From an uncultured Collinsella sp. (GTDB lineage Bacteria > Actinomycetota > Coriobacteriia > Coriobacteriales > Coriobacteriaceae), in assembly GCA_900754385.1 (NCBI GenBank), contig CAAECP010000032.1, positions 1-12,438 on the forward strand: a DNA stretch of 12,438 nucleotides, read 5' to 3'. Position 1 is the first letter of the stretch, and each line of letters starts with the position of its first letter. A program made the translations under genes and the position numbers. Positions 11,587 through 12,438 of this stretch are shown here, piece by piece. The notes beneath the pieces were generated by a model that was not told the origin of the DNA, did no database searches, and saw only the letters and a program-made list of their open reading frames with translations.

Positions 11587-11985
11587 CTAGTTGCCTTTGT
11601 GAAAGAGGTTCTTGATGACACCGGGGATGCTCTTGGCGCCCTTGGCGGTCACATCGATAAAGTCGGGCGAACGCACGAGCTTATCCTCGTCGACGTACTT
11701 GCGGACCGCACGAAGCGTCTCTTTGTCGTCGCGCGTCGAAAACGTAAAGTGACCGTTGTCCTTGGTGAAGATGGCAAAACGCGTGATCTTCTTGGTGCCG
11801 CGCAAAACCTCGGCGGCAATATAGTCGACCTCGTCCCACGGGATTTGAATATAATCCTCGGGATTGCGCTCGTTATAGTACTCAAACGCCTTATTGCCCA
11901 CCATTACGTTACCGTGACTGGTAAGCCCCATCAGGCAGGTTGCCGGCGTTGCCAGATCGACCGTGCTGTTCTGAGATTGCGCCAT
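11587..11985 (-). CDS. manO: DUF956 family protein (ManO-like), mannose PTS-associated
   Basis: 132 aa from ATG 11985. The pattern fits DUF956, a small soluble family found after mannose-type PTS genes in Firmicutes and Coriobacteriia: VDLATPATCLMGLTSHGNVMVGNKAFEYYNERNPEDYIQIPWDEVDYIAAEV, then FAIFTKDNGHFTFSTRD and a basic C-terminus. ManO has been described as a regulator of mannose PTS operons in lactic acid bacteria; its biochemical action is not settled. The start at MAQSQNST is preferred because GCGAGG precedes it by 5 bases; the 17 codons further upstream overlap the promoter and hairpin. It lies 120 bases after the EIID gene and is separated from it by a hairpin/promoter element. Confidence 0.85.
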   Translation of the reverse strand: MAQSQNSTVDLATPATCLMGLTSHGNVMVGNKAFEYYNERNPEDYIQIPWDEVDYIAAEVLRGTKKITRFAIFTKDNGHFTFSTRDDKETLRAVRKYVDEDKLVRSPDFIDVTAKGAKSIPGVIKNLFHKGN

Positions 11986-12013
11986 GCGCGCCTCGCCCTC
12001 CAAATAAAACAAT

Positions 12014-12049
12014 CGGACCGCATCCAGTGTACCCACCGGGTGCGGTCCG
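12014..12049 (-). terminator. Hairpin terminator between EIID gene and DUF956 gene
   Basis: CGGACCGCA and TGCGGTCCG form a perfect 9 bp stem (12014-12022, 12041-12049), extended inward by a 6 bp stem with a GGTA loop; the minus strand continues ATTGTTTTATTT. It should stop much of the PTS read-through. Confidence 0.8.
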
Positions 12050-12055
12050 TTTCAA
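12026..12055 (-). promoter_or_regulatory. Candidate promoter of the DUF956 gene overlapping the hairpin
   Basis: On the minus strand TTGAAA (12055-12050) and TACACT (12031-12026) are separated by 18 bases. A transcript starting near 12019 would carry only the right arm of the hairpin and so escape termination. Confidence 0.6.
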
Positions 12056-12105
12056 TGGCTCAAAAGCCCTTGCCTAGCAACTCTCGGTCTTAAGCCGAAG
12101 CGTGC

Positions 12106-12438
12106 TTACATGAAGCCGCAGACGCGACCGATGATGCCGACGGCGAAGAGAGCCAGGATGATGACGATCGGGCTGACCTTCTTCTTGAGGAGCTTGCAGA
12201 CCAGCAGGGTCAGGCACACAGCGGCAAGGCCGGGGATGAGCTGATCGAGGTTAGCCTGAAGCGTGGTGACCTTAACCTGATCAAGGGCGGTAGCACCGAT
12301 GGAGTTGTACATCGTCAGCGCTTCCTTGACGCCCTCGGAGCCGGAGGGCAGGCTAGCCCAGTCGATAAAGGCGCCAGCAGACTGCGTGACCTTGGAGACG
12401 ACCGGGGTGAAGGAGATGGACACCCAGCGCTCGACCAG
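12106..12438 (-). CDS. manZ: PTS mannose/fructose/sorbose family EIID component, C-terminal part
   Basis: About 110 residues are visible; the gene continues beyond the window end. The pattern matches the end of ManZ-type EIID proteins: LVERWVSISFTPVV (compare E. coli LVNKWTHVNIPLVV), then VTTLQANLDQLIPGLAAVCLTLLVCKLLKKKVSPIVIILALFAVGIIGRVCGFM. The last part is a membrane segment pair with the typical LLKKKVSP turn. EIID pairs with EIIC in the membrane to form the sugar channel of mannose-type PTS. The GTG at 12423 is internal, not the start. As usual it is the last of the EII genes and is followed by a DUF956 gene. Confidence 0.93.
   Translation of the reverse strand: MVERWVSISFTPVVSKVTQSAGAFIDWASLPSGSEGVKEALTMYNSIGATALDQVKVTTLQANLDQLIPGLAAVCLTLLVCKLLKKKVSPIVIILALFAVGIIGRVCGFM

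Noticed and set aside
11491..12093. 200 aa plus-strand open frame
   Set aside because: Antisense to the DUF956 gene, and it runs through the strong hairpins at 11523 and 12014.

Overview
The window looks like chromosomal DNA of a high-GC actinobacterium of class Coriobacteriia, most likely Collinsella or a close relative. This is inferred from GC-rich third codon positions, a PASTA-type Ser/Thr kinase, abundant PTS genes and family resemblances; no 16S or other decisive marker is present.

Layout. (1) Positions 1-1283: the C-terminal part of a PknB-type kinase with one membrane segment and four PASTA repeats, closed by a strong terminator. (2) Positions 1461-7575: a sugar catabolic locus. It has a small unrecognised gene (minus), a LacI-family repressor (plus), then on the minus strand an alsE-like epimerase with rpiB, a DeoR-family regulator, and a TIM-barrel sugar isomerase/epimerase coupled to a PTS EIIBC permease. 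Import as a 6-phosphate, RpiB-type aldose/ketose isomerisation and C3 epimerisation would deliver fructose-6-phosphate. This is the logic of D-allose/D-allulose use, but the substrate is inferred. Five similar 16-18 bp LacI-type operator candidates lie upstream of all four transcription units, including the repressor's own promoter, so the LacI protein may control the whole locus.

(3) Positions about 7950-11294: a tRNA-Arg(CCT) gene (minus) whose 3' end and downstream terminator are duplicated 3.2 kb away as a 118 bp direct repeat. Between the repeats lie three exact 17 bp direct repeats spaced 34 bp apart, a truncated AAA-type ATPase gene, and a complete EcoRII/SsoII-like type II restriction-modification pair (methyltransferase first, one base before the nuclease). 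The methyltransferase has an N-terminal HTH, and its promoter region holds a site resembling the M.SsoII autoregulatory operator. No integrase is visible, so this is either a decayed tRNA-targeted island or a non-autonomous one.

(4) Positions 11295-11586: a cluster of long hairpins, including a perfect 19 bp stem. (5) Positions 11587-12438 (minus): a DUF956/ManO-like gene downstream of the end of a mannose-family PTS EIID gene. They are separated by a hairpin that terminates read-through and also overlaps a good internal promoter candidate.

The most interesting signals are the shared LacI-type operator set over an allose-like locus, the self-regulating restriction system sitting in a tRNA gene, the layered tRNA-derived repeats, and the 17/34 bp iteron-like array before the broken ATPase.
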